From NCBI GenBank assembly GCA_000158655.1, contig EQ973344.1:101439-164684 (forward strand): a stretch of 63,246 nt of DNA, read 5' to 3'. The notes under the pieces are model-generated. The model made no database searches, was not told the DNA's origin, and was given only the letters and a program-made list of their open reading frames with translations. The translations under genes were made by a program, and so were the position numbers. The stretch is from [Clostridium] methylpentosum DSM 5476. GTDB taxonomy: Bacteria > Bacillota > Clostridia > Oscillospirales > Ruminococcaceae. Below are positions 18,307-27,136 of this stretch, in pieces; positions within the stretch are counted from its first letter, which is position 1, and each line of letters opens with the position of its first letter.

Positions 18307-19113
18307 ATGCAAAAAGATGCCAGCCACCTCTACCTGCTTTCCGACATGGATGACACCCTGTTGTCAACTGATAAATCGGTCTGCAGCCGCAACCGGGAAG
18401 CGATTGCGCGCTTCCAGGCCTGTGGGGGCCATTTTTCGGTCGCGACCGGGCGCGCCCCCTGTACAGCATCCCACTATCTCAAAGGAATCTTGGTCAATGG
18501 GCCTTCCGTTCTCATCAACGGGGGGCTGATTTACCGCTTCGATACCGGTGAAACCCTCTTTCCCCACTACATGCCGCCGGGTTATCAGCAGGTTGTGCGG
18601 CAGCTGGCGGAGCATTGTCCCGAGGTGGGAATTGAAGTCATCACCCAGGCGGGTATCCACGTGGCCCATTATAACGAGGTGATTCACCGCCACATCGGCG
18701 CCGCGGGGTTTGAATATTTTCCCTGTGCGCCGGATTCCCTTCCCGAGCAGGCGTTTAAGGTGCTGTTCGGCGTGGTGGAACCACAGATGGAAGCGTTTAT
18801 GGAGCTGGCGGACAGCCTGCCCCACGCGGGACTGTATTTTGTCCGCACCTTCTCGGAATACTACGAGATGCTGCCCACCGGTATCAACAAGGGAATGGCG
18901 CTCGGACAGCTGCGTTCGCTGCTCCGCCCCGGCGACCGGCTCGCTGCCATCGGCGACTACTACAATGATGTCGAGCTGCTGCGACAGGCGGACATCAGCT
19001 TTGTTGTCGGCAATGCACCGGATGACATCAAGGCGCTCGCCCAGCGAGTGACCTGCACCAACAACGAGGGAGCGGTTGCGGACGCAATTGACTACCTTCT
19101 GCAATCCTGTTAA
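18307..19113 (+). CDS. Cof-type HAD-IIB phosphatase
   Basis: 268 residues. HAD motifs: DMDDTLL (motif I, nucleophile Asp), ATGRAP (motif II), the lysine in GINKG, and GDYYND (motif IV). The large C2-type cap between them is characteristic of sugar-phosphate or nucleotide phosphatases. The substrate is not predictable. It is preceded by its own promoter. Confidence 0.9.
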   Translation: MQKDASHLYLLSDMDDTLLSTDKSVCSRNREAIARFQACGGHFSVATGRAPCTASHYLKGILVNGPSVLINGGLIYRFDTGETLFPHYMPPGYQQVVRQLAEHCPEVGIEVITQAGIHVAHYNEVIHRHIGAAGFEYFPCAPDSLPEQAFKVLFGVVEPQMEAFMELADSLPHAGLYFVRTFSEYYEMLPTGINKGMALGQLRSLLRPGDRLAAIGDYYNDVELLRQADISFVVGNAPDDIKALAQRVTCTNNEGAVADAIDYLLQSC

Positions 19114-19161
19114 CTAAGTCGATCCAGAATTTTATTCATACAAACATTAGGAGGCTGTTCA

Positions 19162-20004
19162 ATGGAAACTTCGCTGAAACAACAACTCAGCATCAACGCT
19201 TGCAAAGTGCGGATGGGCGTCATCAACGGCACCTTCCATGCGAAATCCGGCCATCCCGGCGGTTCGCTTTCGGTTGCTGACACGCTGACCTATCTCTATT
19301 TCCACGAGATGAACATCGACCCCGCCAATCCCGACTGGGATGACCGCGACCGCTTTGTCCTCTCCAAAGGGCATTGCGCCCCGGCGCTCTATGCGGCGCT
19401 TGCCAACCGCGGCTTTTTTCCAGTGGAGGAGCTTGACACTCTGCGCCATATCGGCTCAAGGCTTCAGGGCCATCCGGATATGAAAAATATCCCGGGCGTC
19501 GACATGTCGACTGGTTCCCTCGGGCAGGGAATTTCCGCGGCGTGCGGCATGGCGCTGGCAGCGAAGCTTTCCAACAAGCAGTGGCGCGTCTTCACTGTTC
19601 TCGGCGACGGGGAGCTTGAAGAGGGCGAAGTGTGGGAAGCGGCGATGTTTGCTGCCCACAACAAACTCGACAACCTCATCGCGGTGGTCGACAACAATGA
19701 CCTCCAAATTGACGGAAGGCTTTCCGAAGTCTGTTCCCCCGAGCCAATTGACAAAAAGTTTGAGGCGTTTGGCTGGGAGGTTTTTAAAATCGATGCGCAC
19801 GACTTTGACCAGATCGAGGATGCGTTCACCAAGGCTAATCAGGTTCAGGGCAAGCCGGCGGTGATCATTCAGCGTTCGATTAAGGGCAAGGGCGTGAGCT
19901 TTATGGAGGACAACGTCTCCTGGCACGGTTCCGCGCCGAATGCGGAGCAGCGCGACGCTGCACTGGAAGAACTGAAAAAAACACTGGCTGAGTTGGAGGG
20001 CTAA
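19162..20004 (+). CDS. Transketolase, N-terminal subunit
   Basis: 280 residues, only the thiamine-diphosphate-binding half of transketolase. The TPP motif is GDGELEEGEVWEA; HPGGSLS and SKGHCAPALY are substrate and cofactor contacts. The split form is common in Clostridia and archaea. It needs the partner encoded 3 bases downstream. Together they carry out two-carbon transfers in the non-oxidative pentose phosphate pathway. RBS TAGGAGG. Confidence 0.96.
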   Translation: METSLKQQLSINACKVRMGVINGTFHAKSGHPGGSLSVADTLTYLYFHEMNIDPANPDWDDRDRFVLSKGHCAPALYAALANRGFFPVEELDTLRHIGSRLQGHPDMKNIPGVDMSTGSLGQGISAACGMALAAKLSNKQWRVFTVLGDGELEEGEVWEAAMFAAHNKLDNLIAVVDNNDLQIDGRLSEVCSPEPIDKKFEAFGWEVFKIDAHDFDQIEDAFTKANQVQGKPAVIIQRSIKGKGVSFMEDNVSWHGSAPNAEQRDAALEELKKTLAELEG

Positions 20005-20007
20005 TCG

Positions 20008-20958
20008 ATGGCGCAGGAGATCAGAAAAGCAACCCGGGACAGCTACGGCGAGACGCTCGTAGAACTGGGCAAAGAAAATGAAAATATCGTGGTGCTCGAC
20101 GCAGACCTTGCGGCGGCGACCAAGACTGGAAAATTTAAAGCGGCGTTCCCCGAGCGGTTTTTCAACGCTGGCATTGCGGAACAGAACATGATGGGTGTTG
20201 CGGCGGGACTCGCTGCAGCGGGGAAAACGGTGTTCGCAAGCAGCTTTGCGATGTTTGCCGCGGGCAGAGCGTTTGAAATCATCCGCAATTCCATCGGTTA
20301 TCCCCATCTTAACGTAAAGATCGGCGCATCCCACGCGGGCATTTCGGTCGGCGAGGACGGCGCGACCCACCAGTGCTGTGAGGACATTGCGCTCATGCGG
20401 ATGATTCCCGGCATGGTTGTCATCAACCCGGCAGATGACGTCGAGGCAAAAGCTGCGGTCCGCGCGGCGGCCGAGTATGACGGCCCGGTGTACCTGCGCT
20501 TTGGCAGGCTCGCGGTGCCGGTGTTCAACAACCCCGACACCTATAAATTTGAGCTCGGCAAAGGGGTGCAGCTGGTGGACGGAACCGATGCGACGATCAT
20601 TGCGACCGGCCTGATGGTCAACGAAGCGCTCATTGCAGCTGAGATGCTCAAAAAAGAGGGGATCAGCGCCCGCGTCATCAACATTCACACCATCAAGCCG
20701 ATTGACAAGGAAATCATCGTCAAGGCGGCGAAGGAAACCGGCGTGCTCATCACAGCGGAGGAGCACAGCGTGCTCGGTGGTCTCGGCGCGGCAGTTGCCG
20801 GTGTGCTCTGCGAGTCGTCTCCCGCGCCCCTCATCCGCATCGGCGTCAACGACCAATTCGGCTGCTCCGGCCCCGCGCTCGATCTGCTCAAGCTCTACGG
20901 ATTAAGTGCGGAAAATATCGTTGCAAAAACCAAGGAAGCGTTAAAACTAAAAAAATAA
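20008..20958 (+). CDS. Transketolase, C-terminal subunit
   Basis: 316 residues: pyrimidine-binding domain (DADLAAATK, GIAEQNMMG whose glutamate activates TPP) and the C-terminal transketolase domain. It starts 3 bases after the N-terminal subunit, so the two are made in balance. DXS is excluded because the two halves are separate and the N-terminal half is of the transketolase type. Confidence 0.96.
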   Translation: MAQEIRKATRDSYGETLVELGKENENIVVLDADLAAATKTGKFKAAFPERFFNAGIAEQNMMGVAAGLAAAGKTVFASSFAMFAAGRAFEIIRNSIGYPHLNVKIGASHAGISVGEDGATHQCCEDIALMRMIPGMVVINPADDVEAKAAVRAAAEYDGPVYLRFGRLAVPVFNNPDTYKFELGKGVQLVDGTDATIIATGLMVNEALIAAEMLKKEGISARVINIHTIKPIDKEIIVKAAKETGVLITAEEHSVLGGLGAAVAGVLCESSPAPLIRIGVNDQFGCSGPALDLLKLYGLSAENIVAKTKEALKLKK

Positions 20959-20999
20959 AGCGGCGGAGACGGGCTGTCCGCAATTGTTAGGGAAAATCG

Positions 21000-21116
21000 A
21001 CAGGAAAAACACAGGCACAAGTTTTCTAAATATGGGATCCAACTTTACCCCCCTGCTCCAAAGGGGGTTATCGAGTAAGTTGCGGTTTCATCGCCTGGAT
21101 TTTTCCTGTTTTTTTG
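21000..21116 (+). other. Large inverted-repeat structure with T run, upstream of DUF368
   Basis: The arms 21000-21016 and 21093-21109 pair at 15 of 17 positions and are followed by TTTTTTTG. The enclosed 76 bases contain a second hairpin, CCCCC-TGCTCCAAA-GGGGG. It can act as the terminator of the transketolase pair or as an attenuator of the next gene, whose RBS lies about 24 bases later. Confidence 0.55.
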
Positions 21117-21151
21117 AGCGGATCACCCCGGTTCCTCCCAAAGGAGAAACT

Positions 21152-22057
21152 ATGACAGTGATTAAAAACCTGCTCGCCGGTCTTGTCATCGGCGTGGCAA
21201 ACATCATCCCCGGCGTGAGCGGCGGCACCATGATGGTCGTGCTCAACATGTTTGACAAGATCATTGGCGCGGTCAGCGAGTTCCGCAAAAATATCAAGGG
21301 GAACATCCTCTTTTTGCTGCAAATCCTCATCGGCGCGGCTGTGGGCATCGTTCTTTTCAGCAAGGGAATCACCTTCATGCTCTCAAACTATCCGATGATC
21401 ACCAACTTTTTCTTCATCGGTCTCATCATCGGCAGCATCCCGCTCGTGTATAAAAACGCCATGGCGGTCAAGGACACTGCTGCAAAAGGGGAAAAAGCAA
21501 AAGTCGGCGTCGGCTCGGTGATCGCGTTTGTCCTTGCGTTTGCCCTGCTCGTGATCATCGCTTTTACCCAGGCGAGCGAGGGCACGGTGGACATTCACAC
21601 GGTGAGCGTTGACTTCATGCTCATGTTAAAGCTGTTTTTCGGCGGCCTGATCGCCGCGATTGCGATGATCGTGCCCGGCGTGAGCGGCTCGTTTGTCATG
21701 GTGCTGTTCGGCATTTACCCGCTTGTTGCGGGCGCGGCTGCAGTTGTCTTCCCGGTGAACATGGACAACTGGCTCGGCATTCTCTTTCCAATCGGCATTC
21801 CGGCTGGTCTCGGCATTCTGCTCGGGCTGCTTATCGGCGCAAAGCTCATTGACGTGCTGCTCAAGCGCTACACTCAGCAGACCTATTTCGGCATCCTCGG
21901 CCTGCTGCTCGGCTCTCTCTTTGACCTTTGGCCCGGTTTTCAGTTCAACCTTCAGGGCTTGATCGCAGTACTCGTCTGCCTGTTCGGCTTTGCACTCGCC
22001 TTCCTTTCAAGCAGCGAGCGGGTCAAAGAGTATTTTCTCAAAAAGAAGCAAAATTAA
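21152..22057 (+). CDS. DUF368 (PopT-type) undecaprenyl-phosphate transporter
   Basis: 301 residues, about eight to ten membrane helices. It has the duplicated DUF368 signature: NIIPGVSGGTM near the N-terminus and MIVPGVSGSFVM at about residues 172-183, an inverted-repeat-like pair. DUF368 proteins (PopT) recycle undecaprenyl phosphate across the membrane, so it may functionally meet uppS encoded at 25.5 kb. The ATG at 21152 follows AAAGGAG; the frame is open upstream, but that part is the hairpin region. Confidence 0.88.
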   Translation: MTVIKNLLAGLVIGVANIIPGVSGGTMMVVLNMFDKIIGAVSEFRKNIKGNILFLLQILIGAAVGIVLFSKGITFMLSNYPMITNFFFIGLIIGSIPLVYKNAMAVKDTAAKGEKAKVGVGSVIAFVLAFALLVIIAFTQASEGTVDIHTVSVDFMLMLKLFFGGLIAAIAMIVPGVSGSFVMVLFGIYPLVAGAAAVVFPVNMDNWLGILFPIGIPAGLGILLGLLIGAKLIDVLLKRYTQQTYFGILGLLLGSLFDLWPGFQFNLQGLIAVLVCLFGFALAFLSSSERVKEYFLKKKQN

Positions 22058-22060
22058 GTC

Positions 22061-22225
22061 TTGCATAATCAGGCTGATTGTGGTAAAATAGATAGGAAAT
22101 TGCGCCAGAGAGCGTAATACACACGCAGTGCTTGCGCCGGCACGGTGCTGCCTCAGAGGCAGTCGCAGGGCGCGTCAAGCGGTGCGGAGGAAATCATTTT
22201 TTCAACCAAATAGGAGGAACCAAAC
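22061..22225 (+). promoter_or_regulatory. rpsB promoter and leader
   Basis: TTGCAT (22061-22066), 17 bases, TAAAAT (22084-22089). The roughly 130-base leader has several short GC-rich hairpins (for example TGCCTC-AGA-GGCA) before AGGAGG. Ribosomal protein S2 leaders are often autoregulatory; whether this one is cannot be decided by eye. Confidence 0.6.
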
Positions 22226-22969
22226 ATGGCAGTAGTTTCAATGAAACAGTTACTCGAAGCAGGCGTCCACTTCGGACACCAGACCAGAAGATGGAACCCG
22301 AAAATGGCCCGTTACATCTTCACCGAAAGAAACGGCATCTACATCATTGACCTTCAGAAGACCGTCCGCAAACTCGAAGAGGCGTACAACTTCGTCAACG
22401 AACTCGCGGCAAACGGCGAGGAGATCCTGTTTGTAGGCACCAAAAAACAGGCGGCTGAATCGATCAAAGAAGAGGCGACCCGCTGCGGCATGCACTTTGT
22501 CAACGCCCGTTGGCTTGGCGGCATGATGACCAACTTCAAGACCATCCGCACCCGGATCGACCGTCTCAAACAGCTGCGCAAAATGGAAGAGGACGGCACC
22601 TTTGCCCTTCTCCCGAAAAAAGAAGTCATCAAGCTCAACCTTGAAATTGAAAAGCTCGAGAAATTCCTCGGCGGTATCAAGAACATGAAGAAGCTTCCGG
22701 GCGCACTCTTTGTTGTTGACCCCCGCAAGGAAAAAATCGCAGTTGCTGAAGCGAAAAAGCTCGGCATCCCGGTTGTCGCTATCGTCGACACCAACTGTGA
22801 TCCGGACGAAATCGACTACGTGATCCCGGGCAACGACGACGCGATCCGCGCAGTCAAACTCATCTCGAGTGTTATGGCAAACGCTGTTATGGAAGCGAAA
22901 CAGGGCGCGACCGAGGTTGCTGAGGAAGCGGCAGAGGAAGCACCGGCTGAAGAAGCAGCGGCAGAATAA
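22226..22969 (+). CDS. rpsB: 30S ribosomal protein S2
   Basis: 247 residues. Typical S2 sequence: [17 protein letters not shown], the GTKKQA segment, WLGGMMTNF and [14 protein letters not shown]. An acidic alanine/glutamate-rich tail ends the protein, common in clostridial S2. It is the first gene of the rpsB-tsf operon. Confidence 0.98.
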   Translation: MAVVSMKQLLEAGVHFGHQTRRWNPKMARYIFTERNGIYIIDLQKTVRKLEEAYNFVNELAANGEEILFVGTKKQAAESIKEEATRCGMHFVNARWLGGMMTNFKTIRTRIDRLKQLRKMEEDGTFALLPKKEVIKLNLEIEKLEKFLGGIKNMKKLPGALFVVDPRKEKIAVAEAKKLGIPVVAIVDTNCDPDEIDYVIPGNDDAIRAVKLISSVMANAVMEAKQGATEVAEEAAEEAPAEEAAAE

Positions 22970-23002
22970 TTCGATTTCAAATTTTGAGGAGGAAATAAAA
23001 TC

Positions 23003-23914
23003 ATGGCAGCATTTACTGCAAAAGACGTACAGGCTCTGCGCCAGAGAACCGGCGTAGGCATGATGGACTGCAAGAAGGCTCTCACCGAAGCTGAGGGCGA
23101 TATGGATAAAGCAATCGAGCTCCTTCGCGAGAAGGGTCTCGCAGCGGCTGCGAAAAAAGCGGGCCGCATCGCGGCTGAGGGTCTCGTTGTCTCGGTGATC
23201 GACGAAGCGAAAAAAGCGGGCGTTGTTCTCGAAGTCAATGCAGAGACCGACTTTGTTGCGAAAAACAAAGACTTTGTCGCATTTGTCAACGCGGTTGCAA
23301 CCACTGTTCTCAACGAAGCTCCGGCGGATGTTGAGGCTCTCAACACCCTCAAACTCGACGGCACTGATATGACTGTTGAAGAAGCTCTGCGCGACAAAAT
23401 CCTCACCATCGGTGAAAACATCAAAATTCGCCGCTTTGAGCGCATGGAGGGCGACCTCGTCTCCTACGTGCACGGCGAGGGCAAAATCGGCGTCATGGTG
23501 AAATTCGACACCGATCTCGCTGACAAACCGGAGTTTAAGGCTTATGGTAAGGATGTGGCAATGCAGATTGCCGCTGCGTTCCCGCAGTACCTCAACAGAG
23601 ATGAAGTTCCCTCCGAAGTACTCGAGAAGGAAAAAGAGATCCTCACTGTCCAGGCGATGAACGAGGGCAAACCCGCTGCGATCGCTGAAAAGATGGTTAA
23701 CGGCAGAATCAACAAGTACTACAAAGAAGTCTGCCTGCTCGATCAGCCGTTCGTCAAAGACGGCGATGTGAACATCAGCCAGTACACTGCGAACACTGCA
23801 AAAGAGCTCGGCGGCAAGATCGAAGTCGTCAAATTTATCCGCTTTGAAAAAGGCGAGGGCATTGAAAAGAGAAACGACAACTTTGCTGACGAAGTTGCCG
23901 GTATGATTCAATAA
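23003..23914 (+). CDS. tsf: Elongation factor Ts
   Basis: 303 residues. It has the N-terminal UBA-like domain (VQALRQRTGVGMMDCKKAL) and the TDFVAKN loop that contacts EF-Tu. It exchanges GDP for GTP on EF-Tu. It follows rpsB by 33 bases, and a strong terminator ends the operon. Confidence 0.98.
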   Translation: MAAFTAKDVQALRQRTGVGMMDCKKALTEAEGDMDKAIELLREKGLAAAAKKAGRIAAEGLVVSVIDEAKKAGVVLEVNAETDFVAKNKDFVAFVNAVATTVLNEAPADVEALNTLKLDGTDMTVEEALRDKILTIGENIKIRRFERMEGDLVSYVHGEGKIGVMVKFDTDLADKPEFKAYGKDVAMQIAAAFPQYLNRDEVPSEVLEKEKEILTVQAMNEGKPAAIAEKMVNGRINKYYKEVCLLDQPFVKDGDVNISQYTANTAKELGGKIEVVKFIRFEKGEGIEKRNDNFADEVAGMIQ

Positions 23915-23929
23915 GATTCAGTGAAGAGA

Positions 23930-23961
23930 GGCTGCCGCGTCGATGCGCGGCGGCCTTTTTT
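23930..23961 (+). terminator. Rho-independent terminator of rpsB-tsf
   Basis: GGCTGCCGCG pairs with CGCGGCGGCC, followed by six T. Confidence 0.9.
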
Positions 23962-24031
23962 GTGCGTCAGGGCCAGTATATAGAGAAAGTTTGAACGCCT
24001 GAACAATTTTTTAATTTTCAGGGAATGGGAC

Positions 24032-24060
24032 TTTACAACCTGGTGAGAATCCTGTAAAAT
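24032..24060 (+). promoter_or_regulatory. Promoter of the pyrH-frr operon
   Basis: TTTACA (24032-24037), a 17-base spacer and TAAAAT (24055-24060). Confidence 0.7.
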
Positions 24061-24105
24061 AGATGTGAAAGACAATCGAATAACTGTCTAAGATGGAGGT
24101 TGACA

Positions 24106-24810
24106 ATGGAGCCAAAGTATAAACGCGTCCTGCTCAAGCTCAGCGGTGAAGCGCTTGCAGGAGAGAAAAAATTTGGATTGAATTACGATGTGATCATAAA
24201 GATCTGTGAGCAGATCAAAAAGATGTCTGATATGGGGGTGGAAGTCGCGATTGTCGTCGGCGGCGGCAACTTCTGGCGCGGCCGTTCCAGCGGGGCAATG
24301 GACCGCACCCGTGCGGATCACATCGGTATGCTCGGCACGACGATGAATGCACTTGCAGTCGCTGACGTCCTCGAGGAGCAGGGCGCCATTGTCCGCGTCC
24401 AGACAGCGATTTCGATGCAGCAGGTTGCAGAGCCGTACATCCGAAACAAGGCGATGCGCCACCTGGAAAAGGGCCGGATTGTCATTTTCGGCTGCGGCAC
24501 CGGAAACCCGTTTTTCTCGACCGACACCGCATCTTCACTGCGTGCGGCGGAAATCGAAGCGGATATCATCTTTAAGGCGACAATGGTCGACGGCGTTTAT
24601 GACAAAGACCCCAATAAGTATGCCGATGCAGTCAAATACGACGAACTCACCTTTGATCAGGTGATCGCCGAGGGCCTCAACGTCATGGACAGCACCGCAG
24701 CCGCGATGTGCAAGGACAACAATATCCCGATTCTTGTCTTTAACCTGAACGACCCTGCCAACATTGTCAAAGCAGCTGCCGGCGAACAGATCGGCACGAT
24801 CGTAAAATAA
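24106..24810 (+). CDS. pyrH: Uridylate kinase
   Basis: 234 residues, amino-acid-kinase fold. Motifs: [17 protein letters not shown], and the UMP/ATP region [15 protein letters not shown]. It makes UDP from UMP. The start is ATG 24106, seven bases after GGAGG; an upstream TTG (24100) abuts the RBS. Next to frr, as in most bacteria. Confidence 0.97.
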   Translation: MEPKYKRVLLKLSGEALAGEKKFGLNYDVIIKICEQIKKMSDMGVEVAIVVGGGNFWRGRSSGAMDRTRADHIGMLGTTMNALAVADVLEEQGAIVRVQTAISMQQVAEPYIRNKAMRHLEKGRIVIFGCGTGNPFFSTDTASSLRAAEIEADIIFKATMVDGVYDKDPNKYADAVKYDELTFDQVIAEGLNVMDSTAAAMCKDNNIPILVFNLNDPANIVKAAAGEQIGTIVK

Positions 24811-24836
24811 ACAAACACGCAGAGGAGAGACACACC

Positions 24837-25391
24837 ATGAAAGAATTACTCGAGAAATCCGAATCTAAAATGCACAAAACGGTGGAGCGTCTGGAGCACG
24901 AGTACACCACCATCCGCGCGGGCCGCGCCAATCCGAACGTCCTCGACAAAATCCTCGTCGATTACTACGGCACCCCGACTCAGATCAACCAGATGGCCGC
25001 TGTCTCGGTCTCTGAGGCGAGAATCCTTGTGATCAGTCCGTGGGATGCAACCTCCCTCAAGGCGATTGAGAAGGCGATTCAGGCATCCGACCTCGGCATC
25101 AATCCGACCAACGACGGCAAGGTGATCCGCATCGCATTCCCGCAGCTCACCGAGGAGCGCCGCAAAGAGATCGTCAAAGAAGTCCATAAAATGCGGGAGG
25201 ATGCAAAAGTTGCCGTTCGCAACATCCGCCGCGACGCGATGGACAAATTCAAAGCGATCAAAAAAGAGGGCTCAGTCAGCGAAGACGAGATCAAAGACGG
25301 CGAAAAGAAACTGCAAAACATGGTCGACAAATTCTGTAAAGAAATCGACAATGTGGCGGCCGGTAAAGAAAAAGAGATCATGGAGATCTAA
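24837..25391 (+). CDS. frr: Ribosome recycling factor
   Basis: 184 residues, the usual length. Conserved segments: TIRAGRANP, and PQLTEERRKEIVKEV. It splits post-termination ribosomes with EF-G. It lies 26 bases after pyrH with an AGAGGAGAG site. Confidence 0.98.
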   Translation: MKELLEKSESKMHKTVERLEHEYTTIRAGRANPNVLDKILVDYYGTPTQINQMAAVSVSEARILVISPWDATSLKAIEKAIQASDLGINPTNDGKVIRIAFPQLTEERRKEIVKEVHKMREDAKVAVRNIRRDAMDKFKAIKKEGSVSEDEIKDGEKKLQNMVDKFCKEIDNVAAGKEKEIMEI

Positions 25392-25406
25392 TGAAATAAA
25401 AGGATC

Positions 25407-25446
25407 GTGGGGGAGCTTGAAGAATTTGGGCTCCCCACTCTCATTT
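25407..25446 (+). terminator. Weak terminator or attenuator between frr and uppS
   Basis: GTGGGG(G)AGC pairs with GCTCCCCAC with one bulged G, followed by TCTCATTTT. Confidence 0.5.
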
Positions 25447-25465
25447 TACCCGCACAGGAGGACGT

Positions 25466-26170
25466 ATGGAAAACAATCTGCCCAAACACATTGGCTTGAT
25501 TATGGACGGCAACGGGCGCTGGGCCAAAAAGCGCGGCTTGCCCCGCAAGGCGGGACACACGGTCGGCGCCCAAACCTTTCGCAAAATCGTGCGCGCCTGC
25601 AACAAAAAGGGGATCGGCTACCTGACGGTCTACGCCTTTTCAACCGAGAATTGGAAGCGCCCGCAGGAGGAAATTGACGCGATCATCAAGTTGCTGCGCG
25701 ACTATCTCAAAGAGGCACACAAATACCTCAAGGAAAATATCCGCACCCGTTTTATCGGCGATCTGAGCGTGTTTGACCAAGAAATCCGTGACTTGATCGT
25801 TGAAGCAGAGGAAGCGAGCAAGGATATGACCGGACTCAACCTCAACATTGCAATCAATTACGGCGGACGGAATGAAATCACCCACGCCGTCAAGACTATT
25901 GTTGAGCAGGTGCAACAGGGGACGCTCCGCGCTGATGAGATTGGCGAGCAAATTGTTGCGGACCATCTCTACACCGCCGGGATGCCGGAAGTCGATTTGA
26001 TCATCCGCCCGAGCGGGGAATACCGCCTTTCCAATTTTTTGATCTGGCAGAGCGCCTATGCGGAATATATCTTTATGGATGACATTCTCTGGCCGGATTT
26101 CAGCGAAAAGCATTTAAATGCAGCGCTCGAGGAATTTGCCCGCCGCAACAGGAGATTTGGCGGCATCTAG
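25466..26170 (+). CDS. uppS: Isoprenyl transferase (undecaprenyl diphosphate synthase)
   Basis: 234 residues, cis-prenyltransferase. The pyrophosphate-binding IMDGNGRWAKKRG motif, YAFSTENWKRP and the C-terminal RPSGEYRLSNFLIWQ are all intact. It makes the C55 carrier lipid for cell-wall synthesis. It begins a lipid/isoprenoid run with cdsA, dxr and ispG. RBS AGGAGG. Confidence 0.97.
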   Translation: MENNLPKHIGLIMDGNGRWAKKRGLPRKAGHTVGAQTFRKIVRACNKKGIGYLTVYAFSTENWKRPQEEIDAIIKLLRDYLKEAHKYLKENIRTRFIGDLSVFDQEIRDLIVEAEEASKDMTGLNLNIAINYGGRNEITHAVKTIVEQVQQGTLRADEIGEQIVADHLYTAGMPEVDLIIRPSGEYRLSNFLIWQSAYAEYIFMDDILWPDFSEKHLNAALEEFARRNRRFGGI

Positions 26171-26280
26171 GGACGTCGAAACAACACGGGGGGAATTCGT
26201 GCGCCAATGCAGGTTTTTTGGCGGAGATTCCCCGCATTTCAAGGCAACGCCCTTATTACAAACAGATGCGGAGGCTTTCT

Positions 26281-27120
26281 ATGAAGCAGAGAATTTTGAC
26301 TGCAATCGTCGGCCTGATTCTGATGGCTGTCGTTTTGGTTTTCTACAACACGCTTTTTTTTAACGTTGCAATCGCCGTTGTTGCGGCAATCGGGGTGTAT
26401 GAGCTCATCCACTGCGCTGGGCACGCAAAGGACACCGGGCTTTTGGTGGCGAGTCTTGCGTTTGCGCTGGCAGCGCCGTTTCTCAAGCTCCCCGGGCTTC
26501 CCGACCTGCGCACAGCCGCAATTCTTGTCTATGTCTTTCTGATTTTCACCATTCTCATTGCCAAGCACAACACCATTCAAATTCAGGCGCTCTGCTTTTG
26601 CGGGATGTCTGCGGTTGCCGTTCCGTTTTCCCTTTGTTCCCTCATTTATGTGCGGGATGGGCAGATGGGGAGTGGGGTTTCCGGCCTGTACTACATTCTG
26701 CTCATCTTTGCGCTCGCCTGGGTGTGCGACGGCGGGGCGTATTTCGTTGGCCGCAAGCTGGGAAAACATAAGATGGCCCCGATCATCAGCCCCAACAAGA
26801 CGGTGGAGGGTGCGATTGGGGGAATTGTCACCAACATTCTCTTTTCCATCCTTTTTACTCTGATTTTTGTCAAAGCCGCAGGATGGGATGCGACGGTGAA
26901 CTACGGTTCCCTTGTGCTACTCGCAGTCGTCTGCTCCTTCCTCGGGATGCTCGGCGACTTGAGCGCGTCCGCCATCAAGCGGCAGTACAAAATCAAGGAT
27001 TTCGGCAACCTCATGCCAGGGCATGGCGGGGTGATCGACCGGTTTGACAGCGTGCTGTTTGTCGCGCCCGCGTTTTACATGGTCATCAGCTTTCTCCCAG
27101 TGCTCAACTTTGTCTCGTAA
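26281..27120 (+). CDS. cdsA: Phosphatidate cytidylyltransferase
   Basis: 279 residues, multiple membrane helices. The CDP-diglyceride synthase signature is present at the C-terminus: GDLSASAIKR, KD, and PGHGGVIDRFDS with the catalytic aspartates. It makes CDP-diacylglycerol for phospholipid synthesis. ATG 26281 follows GCGGAGG. The 110-base gap after uppS holds no clear terminator. Confidence 0.96.
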   Translation: MKQRILTAIVGLILMAVVLVFYNTLFFNVAIAVVAAIGVYELIHCAGHAKDTGLLVASLAFALAAPFLKLPGLPDLRTAAILVYVFLIFTILIAKHNTIQIQALCFCGMSAVAVPFSLCSLIYVRDGQMGSGVSGLYYILLIFALAWVCDGGAYFVGRKLGKHKMAPIISPNKTVEGAIGGIVTNILFSILFTLIFVKAAGWDATVNYGSLVLLAVVCSFLGMLGDLSASAIKRQYKIKDFGNLMPGHGGVIDRFDSVLFVAPAFYMVISFLPVLNFVS

Positions 27121-27136
27121 ATAAGGAAGGTCTCAG

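Noticed and set aside
22250-23911. Long minus-strand frame opposite rpsB-tsf
   Set aside because: Shadow of two well-known genes with strong codon bias.
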